This document shows, one piece after another, positions 54,984 to 63,733 of a DNA stretch of 64,000 nt; within the stretch, counting starts at the first letter, position 1, and each line of letters begins with the position of its first letter. Location of the stretch: contig JAUHXH010000003.1 in NCBI GenBank assembly GCA_030427085.1, positions 62,001-126,000 on the forward strand, written 5' to 3'. A model generated the notes under the pieces. The model did not search any database. It saw only the letters and a list, made by a program, of their open reading frames with translations, and was not told the origin of the DNA. Both the position numbers and the translations under genes were made by a program. The DNA comes from Gammaproteobacteria bacterium. GTDB taxonomy: Bacteria; Pseudomonadota; Gammaproteobacteria; Pseudomonadales; Halieaceae.

Positions 54984-56299
54984 GCGCGCGGGCACGACTG
55001 GTACGGTCGGCACTGTCAGTCCTGGCGGGACTGATAACCGGGGGCTGTACCACAGGCGGAGGTACTCCGGTGCTGGAGTTAATGCCCGCGCCGGGCGTGT
55101 ATGGCGAAGGGGATATCAACCCCTTCCTTGACGCGGAGCTGATTGATCACGGCGCCCAGCCAGCAGTGCTTTACGCCACCGACCGGGCGCCAGCCCAAAT
55201 GGACGATTCCCGCTATACCTACTACACCAACAAACGAGGCCATGTGCTCAGGCTGGGAGTGGCCCACGTTAACGTGGGCCATGACGAATCCATTACCTGG
55301 GACGAGGCACGCCGGATTTCCCTGCTGAAGAACCGCAGCGACAATTATCCCCTGCAGGTCGCCTCAGTAGAGGAGTTCGGACCCCTTGCGCAGACGGTGC
55401 GCCCCTTTGACGAGGAGATAGAAAAGAGCGAGGCACCCGGAGAGCGTTTTGTTGCAGAGGTGGAACGGCGATTGGCGCGCTCCAGAAGCCAGGACGTTTA
55501 CATCTACGTGCATGGTTACAAGGTTGATTTCGAAAACTCCGCATTGGTTTCGTCTGAGCTTTGGCACTTCCTCGGATACCAGGGCGTTTTTATTGCCTAT
55601 AGCTGGCCGACAACCGCAAAAACACTGGCCTACTTCTCCGACCTGGAAAACACCACCGCTTCCGCGCGGAAATTGCGACAACTCATCGTGTACTTGAGTC
55701 AGAACACCAGTGTCGAACGGATTCACGTGATTGGCTATAGCGCCGGTACTCGACTCGTTGCACGTACGATTGCCGATCTCGCCTTACTGGCCTACGGCCT
55801 CGACGAGCAAGAGCTACGGCAGAACGTAAGGCTGGGCCATGTAATTCTCACCGGTAGCGACGTTGACCGGGCCACCCTCGGCGGCTATTTGTTGGACGGC
55901 GCGGCGGAACTTCCCGATTCACTGACACTGTATCTGTCCTCCACGGATAAAGCGCTGGGAATGTCGCGGTTGGCGTTTGGCCGCTCTCGAGTCGGGCAAG
56001 TGGACGATATTTCAGAGGTAGGACCTGCCACCCGGGACTACTTCGAAAATACTCCAGCTTTGCGCATGATCGACGTCTCCGACGCCGAGGGGAGCACAAC
56101 GGGCAATGGGCATGCCTATTTTCGGGCCAGCCCCTGGGTCAGTAGTGATATTCTCACCACGCTGCTCTACGATCTCCCACCAGAGGCCCGTGGCCTGCAA
56201 CGCTCGGCAAAACTCCCTGTCTGGACGTTTCCCGACGACTACGTGGCCCGTATCAGAAGTGCGCTACGCAGCGTAAACCCGGAGCTGTTTCCGGACTGA
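54980..56299 (+). CDS. DUF900-type alpha/beta hydrolase lipoprotein with probable CTG start
   Basis: Serine hydrolase of the DUF900/COG4782 group. The nucleophile elbow is VIGYSAGTRLVA, with VYIYVHGYKVDFENSAL as the oxyanion strand, a SDVDR acid region and a C-terminal His in GNGHAYF. The first standard start (GTG 55070) lies after a good lipoprotein signal. Reading upstream in frame from CTG 54980 gives LSARARLVRSALSVLAGLIT then GGC, a basic n-region, hydrophobic core and acylation cysteine (Cys23). No ATG, GTG or TTG exists between the preceding in-frame stop and that signal. CTG 54980 overlaps the DUF3604 TGA (CTGA), suggesting coupled initiation. 439 aa. Confidence 0.72.
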   Translation: MSARARLVRSALSVLAGLITGGCTTGGGTPVLELMPAPGVYGEGDINPFLDAELIDHGAQPAVLYATDRAPAQMDDSRYTYYTNKRGHVLRLGVAHVNVGHDESITWDEARRISLLKNRSDNYPLQVASVEEFGPLAQTVRPFDEEIEKSEAPGERFVAEVERRLARSRSQDVYIYVHGYKVDFENSALVSSELWHFLGYQGVFIAYSWPTTAKTLAYFSDLENTTASARKLRQLIVYLSQNTSVERIHVIGYSAGTRLVARTIADLALLAYGLDEQELRQNVRLGHVILTGSDVDRATLGGYLLDGAAELPDSLTLYLSSTDKALGMSRLAFGRSRVGQVDDISEVGPATRDYFENTPALRMIDVSDAEGSTTGNGHAYFRASPWVSSDILTTLLYDLPPEARGLQRSAKLPVWTFPDDYVARIRSALRSVNPELFPD

Positions 56300-56329
56300 A
56301 CGGGCCGATGGCCGGCCTGTTGGATTGCC

Positions 56330-57178
56330 TCAAAAGCGGTAGTTGAGAAAGGCAGTGGGGCCATCGAAACTGATATCAAAGGTCTCGAGGCTGTTGTCAC
56401 TAGTGTGTTCGACTTCCATGTCCGTGGATTGATATCCGATCCCAAGGCTGAAATGATCACTGAAACGGTATTCACCGGTCGCATTGGCGAACAGGTATTT
56501 GCCGTCGTAGTCGTCAATGTTCACACTCAACCATCCAGTGTTGAAGCGCAGCGTCCAACGGTCCGAAAGCGCATAAATCATCCTCATACCCAGATTCGGC
56601 AAAGGCGCCAGCAGGTCATTCGCTGACTTTCTGATATTCCGCTCCTCCTCATTGACCGCCAGATTGGCGTCGAATTCGACTTCTACGTCGAAAGCATGAA
56701 TTCCACCGCCAAGTTGCAATTCGAATCGGTCTGATTTCACTACGCTGTACAGAACGTCGAGCATATAGATGTCGGCGGCGAACCGGGAGTCAAGCGCTGC
56801 GCCCACTTCGAAAACCTGGTCATCGTATTCGAAGCTCCGGCTAACAACCGTTTCGCCGCTGACACGATTGATAAAGGCGTGTGCAAACAGCGTCCAACGT
56901 GGCTTAAAGCGCCAGCGATAGCCAAACAACCCGCTCAGATATTGATCGTCTACCCCCAGATCGTCCAGGGATATGTCCCGCATCGGCCTGCCCTTGAGTG
57001 CAGCGGCCACAACGATATCAGCCGACTGCTGGAACACACCCAGCACCAACTCATGCCGTGCGGTCAGGGCCGTGTTACCCAATTCCTCTTGAGCAGAAGC
57101 ACTGGCGCAGAAAAACATTCCCACGCTGACAAAGAGCGTCAACACGGCCCTTGATTTGATATGGATAGCCTGGTGCAT
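56330..57178 (-). CDS. Predicted outer-membrane beta-barrel protein
   Basis: 282 aa from ATG 57178, preceded by a GGGGGCGG stretch. A signal peptide (AVLTLFVSVGMFFCASASA) is followed by alternating beta strands (YRWRFKPRWTLFAHAFINR, FELQLGGGIHAFDVEVEF, WTLRFNTGWLSVNIDDYDG). The C-terminus TAFLNYRF has the terminal Phe expected of outer-membrane proteins. No family name recognised. It diverges from the ECF sigma/vWA operon with about 120 bases between, so it could be a target of that sigma factor. Confidence 0.72.
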   Translation of the reverse strand: MHQAIHIKSRAVLTLFVSVGMFFCASASAQEELGNTALTARHELVLGVFQQSADIVVAAALKGRPMRDISLDDLGVDDQYLSGLFGYRWRFKPRWTLFAHAFINRVSGETVVSRSFEYDDQVFEVGAALDSRFAADIYMLDVLYSVVKSDRFELQLGGGIHAFDVEVEFDANLAVNEEERNIRKSANDLLAPLPNLGMRMIYALSDRWTLRFNTGWLSVNIDDYDGKYLFANATGEYRFSDHFSLGIGYQSTDMEVEHTSDNSLETFDISFDGPTAFLNYRF

Positions 57179-57299
57179 GCAACCGCCCCCTGATAGCGTA
57201 TTCGGGATAATCGAGCTTATTATTCTCATCGAAGTATAGTTTACCCAAGGATTCGGCGCCCCACATCGTCAAACCTGAAAACATCCACACAGGCCGGTC

Positions 57300-57824
57300 A
57301 TGAGTAGTGACCTAGAGGACAGAATCAATCGCGCGCAGCGCGGCGACCGGGAGGCGTTTTCGCGCCTCGTGGAGGAGCACTATGCCTCGATGTACCGCTT
57401 TGCCTTCAAATACGCGGGCAATCGCGAGGACGCCGAGGATATCACCCAGCAGGCATGCATCAAGCTGGCCCGCGTCCTGGGCCAGTTCCGCTTTGAAGCA
57501 GCGTTCACCACCTGGCTGTATCGACTGGTGGTTAACTGCGCACTGGACTGGCAGCGCAGCCGTAAACCCGCGGCTAACGAAGAAGTTTCCGAGCTGGAAA
57601 CCGATGACAGCCCAGACAGCGCTCTGCTGTTGCGACAGGTGCTGGAGCAGGTTGAAACAATGGGAGAGGGCTACCGTGAGGCGCTCGTGTTGGTGCTGGG
57701 CGAAGGGCTCAGCCACGCCGAGGCGGCCGCAATACTGGCGGTGAAGGAGTCCACCATCTCCTGGCGCCTCCACGAAATCCGCAAGCGGCTGAAAACGATG
57801 TATCAGCCGGGAGTTGAGGTATGA
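57300..57824 (+). CDS. ECF-type RNA polymerase sigma factor
   Basis: 174 aa. Region 2 has YRFAFKYAGNREDAEDITQQ and FTTWLYRLVVNCALDWQR. Region 4 has LGEGLSHAEAAAILAVKESTISWRLHEIRKRL. No C-terminal extension. The downstream vWA gene overlaps by four bases (ATGA), so that membrane protein may act as its anti-sigma factor. Subgroup not assigned. Autoregulation is likely for the class but no promoter was identified. Confidence 0.9.
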   Translation: MSSDLEDRINRAQRGDREAFSRLVEEHYASMYRFAFKYAGNREDAEDITQQACIKLARVLGQFRFEAAFTTWLYRLVVNCALDWQRSRKPAANEEVSELETDDSPDSALLLRQVLEQVETMGEGYREALVLVLGEGLSHAEAAAILAVKESTISWRLHEIRKRLKTMYQPGVEV

Positions 57825-59719
57825 ACGACGAAGAGCTTCAACAACTGTTCGCTCGCAACGAACACGCACCCGATGCGCAAGCCCGACAGAGAGCACTCGA
57901 TGCTGCCCTGGTCGCCTTCGACGCGGTGCAGACCGAGAAAAATACCGGGCATCACAGCCAAGGAACCGCCGATTACGAGCGTCTTACTCCCGAGCAAACA
58001 TCTCACGGGAGTAAGATCATGAACCTGACCGTCGCAAGCCCATCCCCCAGCCGCCGCTGGGTTTACAGTGGCCTGGCCAGTGCCGCTGTGCTGGTACTCG
58101 GCGTATTTATTACCCTTCAAGTACCCTGGCAGGGAGGCACGGAAGTGCTGGAGGCACCCCCGCGCGCTGACCGTATGGCTGCCGAGTCGCTGTCATTCCA
58201 GGCAATCCAGGCGACCGAAGAGGTGGTCGTCAGTGCCCAGAAGCGCGCAGCACAACCTGCCCCCGCTGCCCCCGTGGCCGATCTGATGGTGCCCCCGGCC
58301 TACTATGAACGCGGGCGGGATCGTTTCGCGGAAGTGGACGTTAACCCCATCAAACGGGTCGCGGAAGCACCGGTCTCCACCTTCTCCATCGACGTGGATA
58401 CCGCCGCCTACAGCTTTGTGCGTCGCATGCTCAATCAGGGCGTGTTACCGCAAAAGGCCGCAGTACGCGTGGAGGAAATGGTCAACTACTTCCATTACGA
58501 CTATCCCCTGCCCACGGCTCGGACAACGCCATTTTCTACCAGTGTTTCGGTGATGGACGCCCCCTGGAAAGCGGGCAATAAACTGGTTCACATCGGCATT
58601 CAGGGCTATGAACTACAGAGCGAGCAACCGCGCTCAAACCTGGTGCTCCTGCTGGACGTGTCCGGCTCGATGAACAGCCCGGACAAACTGCCGCTGGTGA
58701 AACAGTCCATGAGCATGCTGCTGTCCAAACTACAGCCGGAGGACACTGTATCCATCGTAGTCTACGCCGGCGCCGCCGGTACAGTGCTGGAACCCACAGC
58801 GGTGAAGGATAAACAGACAATTATCGCCGCACTCAATCGCCTGCAAGCGGGTGGCAGTACGGCCGGTGCAGACGGTATCCGGCTCGCCTACCAGCTGGCG
58901 GAGGCGCACTTTATCGAGGATGGGCTCAACCGTGTCATCCTTGCCACAGATGGCGATTTCAACGTCGGGATCAACAACCCCGAGGAGCTAAAGGGATACG
59001 TCGAACGCAAACGCGAATCCGGCGTTTACCTTTCAGTGCTCGGTTTCGGCCAGGGCAATTATCACGACGCACTGATGCAGGAACTGGCCCAGAATGGCAA
59101 TGGCGTTGCGGCCTATATCGACACCCTGAGCGAGGCACAGAAAGTGCTGGTGCACGAGGCCACCTCCTCCCTCTTCCCCATCGCCAAGGACGTAAAAATC
59201 CAGGTGGAATTCAATCCTGATACCGTCAGCGAATACCGACTGTTAGGCTATGAAACCCGGCAGCTAGCACAGGAGGATTTCAACAACGATGCCGTGGATG
59301 CCGGTGACATCGGTGCCGGGCACGGCGTCACCGCCATCTACGAAATCACCCCGGTGGGCAGCGCCAGTGGCGTGTACGAGCCCTCCCGCTATGGCAACGA
59401 ACCAGCCGCCAGCGGCAAGGGCGAGGAGTACGGCTTTCTCAAATTACGCTACAAACTGCCTGATGAAAGTACTTCCCGACTGATCAGCCAGCCAATAGCC
59501 ATGGACGCCCAGCCCTCCGGAACGCTGTTGCAGGAAGCCCGTTTTGCCACCGCCGTGGCCGGTTTCGCTGAATTGCTGCGCGGCGGCAAGTACAGCGGCA
59601 ACTGGGATTACAGCGACGCGCTGAATCTTGCCCAGGCCAACCGGGGGGATGACCCCTACGGTTATCGTGCGGAGCTGGTGCAATTGATTCGCAAGGCCGA
59701 GGTGGCGGAGGCGATGTAG
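57821..59719 (+). CDS. Membrane-anchored von Willebrand A protein (YfbK-like)
   Basis: 632 aa. Residues 1-78 are hydrophilic and probably cytoplasmic, and one membrane segment spans about 81-101 (VYSGLASAAVLVLGVFITLQV). The linker contains EEVVVSAQKRA, similar to N-termini of some TonB-dependent receptors. The YfbK-type N-terminal block PVSTFSIDVDTAAYSFVRRM precedes a vWA domain (about 272-440) with an intact MIDAS (DVSGSMNS, ATDGDFN). A DUF3520-type C-terminal region (YGFLKLRYKLP) follows. The topology resembles an anti-sigma factor, and the gene is coupled to the ECF sigma gene. A ligand- or metal-responsive sensor is possible. Confidence 0.85.
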   Translation: MNDEELQQLFARNEHAPDAQARQRALDAALVAFDAVQTEKNTGHHSQGTADYERLTPEQTSHGSKIMNLTVASPSPSRRWVYSGLASAAVLVLGVFITLQVPWQGGTEVLEAPPRADRMAAESLSFQAIQATEEVVVSAQKRAAQPAPAAPVADLMVPPAYYERGRDRFAEVDVNPIKRVAEAPVSTFSIDVDTAAYSFVRRMLNQGVLPQKAAVRVEEMVNYFHYDYPLPTARTTPFSTSVSVMDAPWKAGNKLVHIGIQGYELQSEQPRSNLVLLLDVSGSMNSPDKLPLVKQSMSMLLSKLQPEDTVSIVVYAGAAGTVLEPTAVKDKQTIIAALNRLQAGGSTAGADGIRLAYQLAEAHFIEDGLNRVILATDGDFNVGINNPEELKGYVERKRESGVYLSVLGFGQGNYHDALMQELAQNGNGVAAYIDTLSEAQKVLVHEATSSLFPIAKDVKIQVEFNPDTVSEYRLLGYETRQLAQEDFNNDAVDAGDIGAGHGVTAIYEITPVGSASGVYEPSRYGNEPAASGKGEEYGFLKLRYKLPDESTSRLISQPIAMDAQPSGTLLQEARFATAVAGFAELLRGGKYSGNWDYSDALNLAQANRGDDPYGYRAELVQLIRKAEVAEAM

Positions 59720-59842
59720 TTACGGGTGGCGGATATCAGCCTGACAGATAAGCCATATACAAAATATGGATTCGATTACTCGCCCTCCCTTTTCTAAGCT
59801 CGGAGTACAGGGAACAGCTTCCATTACTCCGGGGAGAATGCA

Positions 59843-60505
59843 ATGAAGTTCACGACTGTTAACCGCAGGAAGCGGTGGGCTACCTTGGCGTTTGCTGCGA
59901 TAACCTTCCTTACGGGCTACGCTCCGGCGCAGGCGGCCCTACTGACATTTCACTTCTGGGAGGAGTCTGGAGACGTATTGGCAACCGCTGTAGGCGATAT
60001 CGCTGACATCGGCGGGCCAACCAGTAATCTCGATAGCGTTTCACTGGTCTATCCCAGCATTCCCCTCATCTATCTGGGCGCGCTGGGTGTCTCCTCGGAC
60101 GTAACCAACCGGACGTTCGACCTGGATTTCGACTTTCCATCGTTCGGATCAAGCTTGTCCCCGATAGCGGACATCCACGCGGACCTGCCCCTGTACATGC
60201 GTAATGACGATTTCTTCTACCAGAGCGCAATGCTGTCCTTCGATGGTTCTTCGATTGCACGGTGGATTGGACACGATTTTGCCGATGTCGGCATCGTGCC
60301 GACTCTCTCGCCATTGAGTACCACCTACGGTGGCGGCCTGCACACCATCGCATTGTCGTTTGAGGCGCCGGCCGGACGCGGCGTGCCAATCCTCGGAACC
60401 CTGCTGCTGTTCAGCTCTGGGCTGGCCTTGCTACGGAGAAACCGCCGTAATACTCCCCGTCAGGAATCCCCGAAGATTCCCACTTCTGCCTTTCCTCCCG
60501 ACTGA
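59843..60505 (+). CDS. Exported protein with PEP-CTERM-like C-terminus
   Basis: 220 aa from ATG 59843 with GGGGAG upstream. A signal peptide (WATLAFAAITFLTGYAPAQA) precedes a body without recognised domain (LDSVSLVYPSIPLIYLGALG). The C-terminal VPILGTLLLFSSGLALLRRNRR resembles a PEP-CTERM anchor but is followed by about 20 extra residues, which is atypical. The 3' end overlaps the convergent asparaginase-like gene by 46 bases. Confidence 0.65.
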   Translation: MKFTTVNRRKRWATLAFAAITFLTGYAPAQAALLTFHFWEESGDVLATAVGDIADIGGPTSNLDSVSLVYPSIPLIYLGALGVSSDVTNRTFDLDFDFPSFGSSLSPIADIHADLPLYMRNDDFFYQSAMLSFDGSSIARWIGHDFADVGIVPTLSPLSTTYGGGLHTIALSFEAPAGRGVPILGTLLLFSSGLALLRRNRRNTPRQESPKIPTSAFPPD

Positions 60506-61506
60506 CGACTCCCCCGATACATCCCGGTAGTATTGAAGGGCAAGGTAACATTCCCCTCGGCATCCATCACAATCACCCCGCCGGTACCCCCGGCGGGTTT
60601 TAGCACCTGATGGATCACTTCATCGGCTGCAGCCTGTATCGATTTACCCTGGTACTGAACCCGGGCGCAGATATCCGCGGCCACGTTGTAGCGAATGAAG
60701 TATTCACCGTGGCCGGTAGCAGATACAGCGCAGGAGCGATTATCTGCAAAGGTGCCAGCGCCGATGATGGGTGAATCACCCACTCGGCCATAGCGTTTGG
60801 CGGTCATACCACCGGTCGATGTACCGGCGGCGAGATTACCGTGCTGGTCGAGTGCAACGGCACCTACCGTGCCCATTCGGTAGGCCACAGGCAGCGTATC
60901 CACGGACGCCTGATAGTCCTTGTCCTGCGTGTTTTGTCGATCCAGCTTTTCTTTTGCCTTGTCCAATTGCTCGCGGCGCACGTCGGTGTCGAACACTGCG
61001 TTGTCCACCATTTCCACACCCCGGGATCGGGCAAATTCCTCGGCGCCAGCGCCAGAGAGCATGACGAAGGGCGAATCCTCCATCACCATGCGCGCCAGGC
61101 TGATCGGGCTGGCCACCCGTTTGACACCGGCAACAGCGCCAGCCTGACGTGTTTTACCGTCCATGATGGAGGCATCGAGTTCGTGCTCGGCGTTATAGGT
61201 GTAGACGGCGCCCTTGCCGGCATTGAACAAGGGCGAGTATTCCAGTACCTGGATTGCCGCAATCACCGCGTCGATGCTGGTGCCACGACTTTCCAGAACG
61301 CTGTAGCCCGCATTCAATGCCTCTTCGAGCTTGGCGCGATAGGCGCTCTCTTTGGCGGGTGTCATGGCGGACTTTTCGATCGTACCGGCGCCGCCGTGTA
61401 TGGCGATGGCGAAAGTTGCGCGATCAGCGGGTGCCATTGGCGAATTCGCTGACACTGCCATACCCAAGGTCAGCAGGCAGCTTGCGAGGCAGAGTTTTTT
61501 AACCAT
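60460..61506 (-). CDS. iaaA: Isoaspartyl peptidase/L-asparaginase (Ntn hydrolase)
   Basis: 348 aa, exported (MVKKLCLASCLLTLGMAVSA). It belongs to the plant-type asparaginase/isoaspartyl peptidase family: N-terminal FAIAIHGGAGTIEKS, PLFNAGKGAVYT and the autocleavage site before Thr213 (RMGTVGAVALDQHGNLAAGT), followed by GRVGDSPIIGAGTFADN. It would self-cleave into two subunits and hydrolyse isoaspartyl dipeptides or asparagine. ATG 61506 has GAGGGAG upstream. It lies 20 bases downstream of the S9 peptidase, forming a peptide-scavenging pair. Confidence 0.94.
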   Translation of the reverse strand: MVKKLCLASCLLTLGMAVSANSPMAPADRATFAIAIHGGAGTIEKSAMTPAKESAYRAKLEEALNAGYSVLESRGTSIDAVIAAIQVLEYSPLFNAGKGAVYTYNAEHELDASIMDGKTRQAGAVAGVKRVASPISLARMVMEDSPFVMLSGAGAEEFARSRGVEMVDNAVFDTDVRREQLDKAKEKLDRQNTQDKDYQASVDTLPVAYRMGTVGAVALDQHGNLAAGTSTGGMTAKRYGRVGDSPIIGAGTFADNRSCAVSATGHGEYFIRYNVAADICARVQYQGKSIQAAADEVIHQVLKPAGGTGGVIVMDAEGNVTLPFNTTGMYRGSRQSGGKAEVGIFGDS

Positions 61507-61526
61507 GGTGATTTCGGCTCCCTCTT

Positions 61527-63662
61527 TCACGGTGCTGACGAATCTGGCTGGGCGACATTCAGGCCCAGGTGCGCAGCCATGAAGGCCCACATATCCGCGT
61601 ACTCGGCAATCACCATGGCCGTGGGTTTTCCGGCGCCATGGCCAGCGCGTGTCTGGATGCGGATCAGCACCGGGTCCTCCCCGCCCTGCGCCTGCTGTAG
61701 GCGGGCGATATACTTGAAGCTGTGCCCGGGCACCACTCGATCATCGGTGTCGGCGGTGGTTACCAGCACGGCCGGGTAGTCGGCGCCCTGCCGAATATTG
61801 TGATACGGCGAGTAAGCATACAACGCTTTGAATTCCTCGGGATTGTCGGAAGACCCGTAATCGTCTACCCAGAATCGTCCCGCGGTGAAACGCTGGAAGC
61901 GCAGCATATCCATCACCCCCACGGCGGGAATTGCTGCGGCGAACAGCTCCGGACGCTGGTTCACCACTGCCCCCACCAACAGTCCACCATTACTGCCACC
62001 GAAAATGCCGAGGTGCTCCGGGCTGGTGAACTTCTCTTTCTCAAGGTATTCCGCTGCAGCGATAAAATCGTCGAACACATTTTGCTTCTGCAATTTGGTA
62101 CCGGCTTTGTGCCAGGCCTCGCCGTACTCACCCCCACCGCGCAGGTTGGCCACGGCATACACGCCGCCCATATCCATCCACGCCAAACGGGTTACAGAAA
62201 AGGACGGTGTCAATGAGATATTGAATCCACCGTAGCCATACAGCAGGGTCGGTGCCTTGCCGTCACGTTTCAGGTCCTTGCGATGGGCGATAAACATCGG
62301 CACGCGAGTACCATCGCGAGAGCTGTAAAAGACCTGCTCCACCACGTAGTCGTCGGGATTGAAGGCCAGTTCCGGGCTCAGTGCCGGACTGCGCTTACCT
62401 GTGCGCATATCGTATTGGTAGATGGTGGCCGGACGGTTCAGTGAGGAGTAGCTGAAGTAGGTCAAGGGATCTTCCGGCGCGGAAGCAAAGCCACCTACAC
62501 TGCCGAGCCCTGGGAGACTGACGTCGCGTACTGCCTTGCCATCGAGGGTACGGATACTGACCACGTCATGGGCATCGTGCAAATAGCGCAGCACCAGATG
62601 CCCGCCAACGACGCTGGCACCCTCCAGAACATCGTCGGCCTGGGGTATCACTTCCTGCCACTCGCGGGATGCGGATTTCAGGTTGACCTTCACTATCCGG
62701 CCCCGCGGGGCGTCCAGCGAAGTGCGAAAATACGCGACGCCGTCCACTACTTCGATCAGGCTGAAATCGGCGCGAAAATCGTCCTCAAGCACGATAAGCG
62801 GCCAGTCCTTATTGGTGAGGTCGATAACTTCCAGCCGGTAGCGGTCATCGGTGCCAATCCAGGTGTTCATCACCAGGTACTGGCCAGCATGATCCACATC
62901 GGCACTGAATCCCCATTCGGGATGGTCCTGCCGCTGATGCACCAGGCGATCCTCACTCTGGGGTGTTCCGATGCGATGGAAGTACACCGCCATGTTGGTG
63001 TTCAGGCTTTGGAATTCTTCGCCCTGCTCAGGCTCGGGGTAGCGGCTGTAGAAGAAGCCACTTTCATCGGCCAGCCAACTGGCATGGGAAAACTTGACCC
63101 AGTGCAACTCGTCCGCCAGCGTATCGCCCGACTTCATGTCGCGAACCCGCCAGGTACGCCAGTCGCTGCCACCGTCCTGAATGCCATAGGCCACGTAGCG
63201 CCCGTCCGGGCTCACCGACAGCTCCGCCAGTGCCACTGTGCCATCTTCAGACCAGGTATTGGGGTCGAGTACGGTTTCGGCATCCTTTCCCGGTTCGTGG
63301 CTACGATAAACCACTGACTGATTCTGCAGGCCGTCATTGCGGCGGTAATAGTAGTAGTCGCCGTAGCGAACCGGAGTGGAATAGCGCTCGTAGTCCCACA
63401 ATTCCTTCATGCGCGAGGCGATAGCATCTCGCCCTGGCAGCTTTTCGAGGTAATCGAAGGTCACGGCATTTTGCGCCTCAACCCAGGCGGCAACCTGCTC
63501 CGATTCGCGCACGTCCTGTTCCAGCCAGCGGTAGGGGTCGGCCACGGTGGTGCCGTGGTAGTTGTCACTCTGATCTACGGTCGCAGTAGTTGGATAATCA
63601 ACTGCTAAAACTGTCGGTGCCAATAGGGCGGCTAGCGCACCTGCGCATGTCAGTCGGTTCAT
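61527..63662 (-). CDS. Prolyl oligopeptidase (S9A family)
   Basis: 711 aa with a signal peptide (LTCAGALAALLAPTVLA), so probably periplasmic. The N-terminal beta-propeller begins with VADPYRWLEQ. The C-terminal alpha/beta hydrolase carries Ser near 555 (GIFGGSNGGLLVGAVVNQRP), Asp near 639 (TTADTDDRVVPGHSFKY) and His near 672 (RAGHGAGKPT). It cleaves short peptides after proline. It is probably co-transcribed with the downstream isoaspartyl peptidase. Confidence 0.96.
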   Translation of the reverse strand: MNRLTCAGALAALLAPTVLAVDYPTTATVDQSDNYHGTTVADPYRWLEQDVRESEQVAAWVEAQNAVTFDYLEKLPGRDAIASRMKELWDYERYSTPVRYGDYYYYRRNDGLQNQSVVYRSHEPGKDAETVLDPNTWSEDGTVALAELSVSPDGRYVAYGIQDGGSDWRTWRVRDMKSGDTLADELHWVKFSHASWLADESGFFYSRYPEPEQGEEFQSLNTNMAVYFHRIGTPQSEDRLVHQRQDHPEWGFSADVDHAGQYLVMNTWIGTDDRYRLEVIDLTNKDWPLIVLEDDFRADFSLIEVVDGVAYFRTSLDAPRGRIVKVNLKSASREWQEVIPQADDVLEGASVVGGHLVLRYLHDAHDVVSIRTLDGKAVRDVSLPGLGSVGGFASAPEDPLTYFSYSSLNRPATIYQYDMRTGKRSPALSPELAFNPDDYVVEQVFYSSRDGTRVPMFIAHRKDLKRDGKAPTLLYGYGGFNISLTPSFSVTRLAWMDMGGVYAVANLRGGGEYGEAWHKAGTKLQKQNVFDDFIAAAEYLEKEKFTSPEHLGIFGGSNGGLLVGAVVNQRPELFAAAIPAVGVMDMLRFQRFTAGRFWVDDYGSSDNPEEFKALYAYSPYHNIRQGADYPAVLVTTADTDDRVVPGHSFKYIARLQQAQGGEDPVLIRIQTRAGHGAGKPTAMVIAEYADMWAFMAAHLGLNVAQPDSSAP

Positions 63663-63733
63663 TGGGTTCTCCGTTATTTTTAACTTCCGGGCTTGAAAGG
63701 CTGGGAGGCATAGTGACTGCGCCGGCCAAACTA

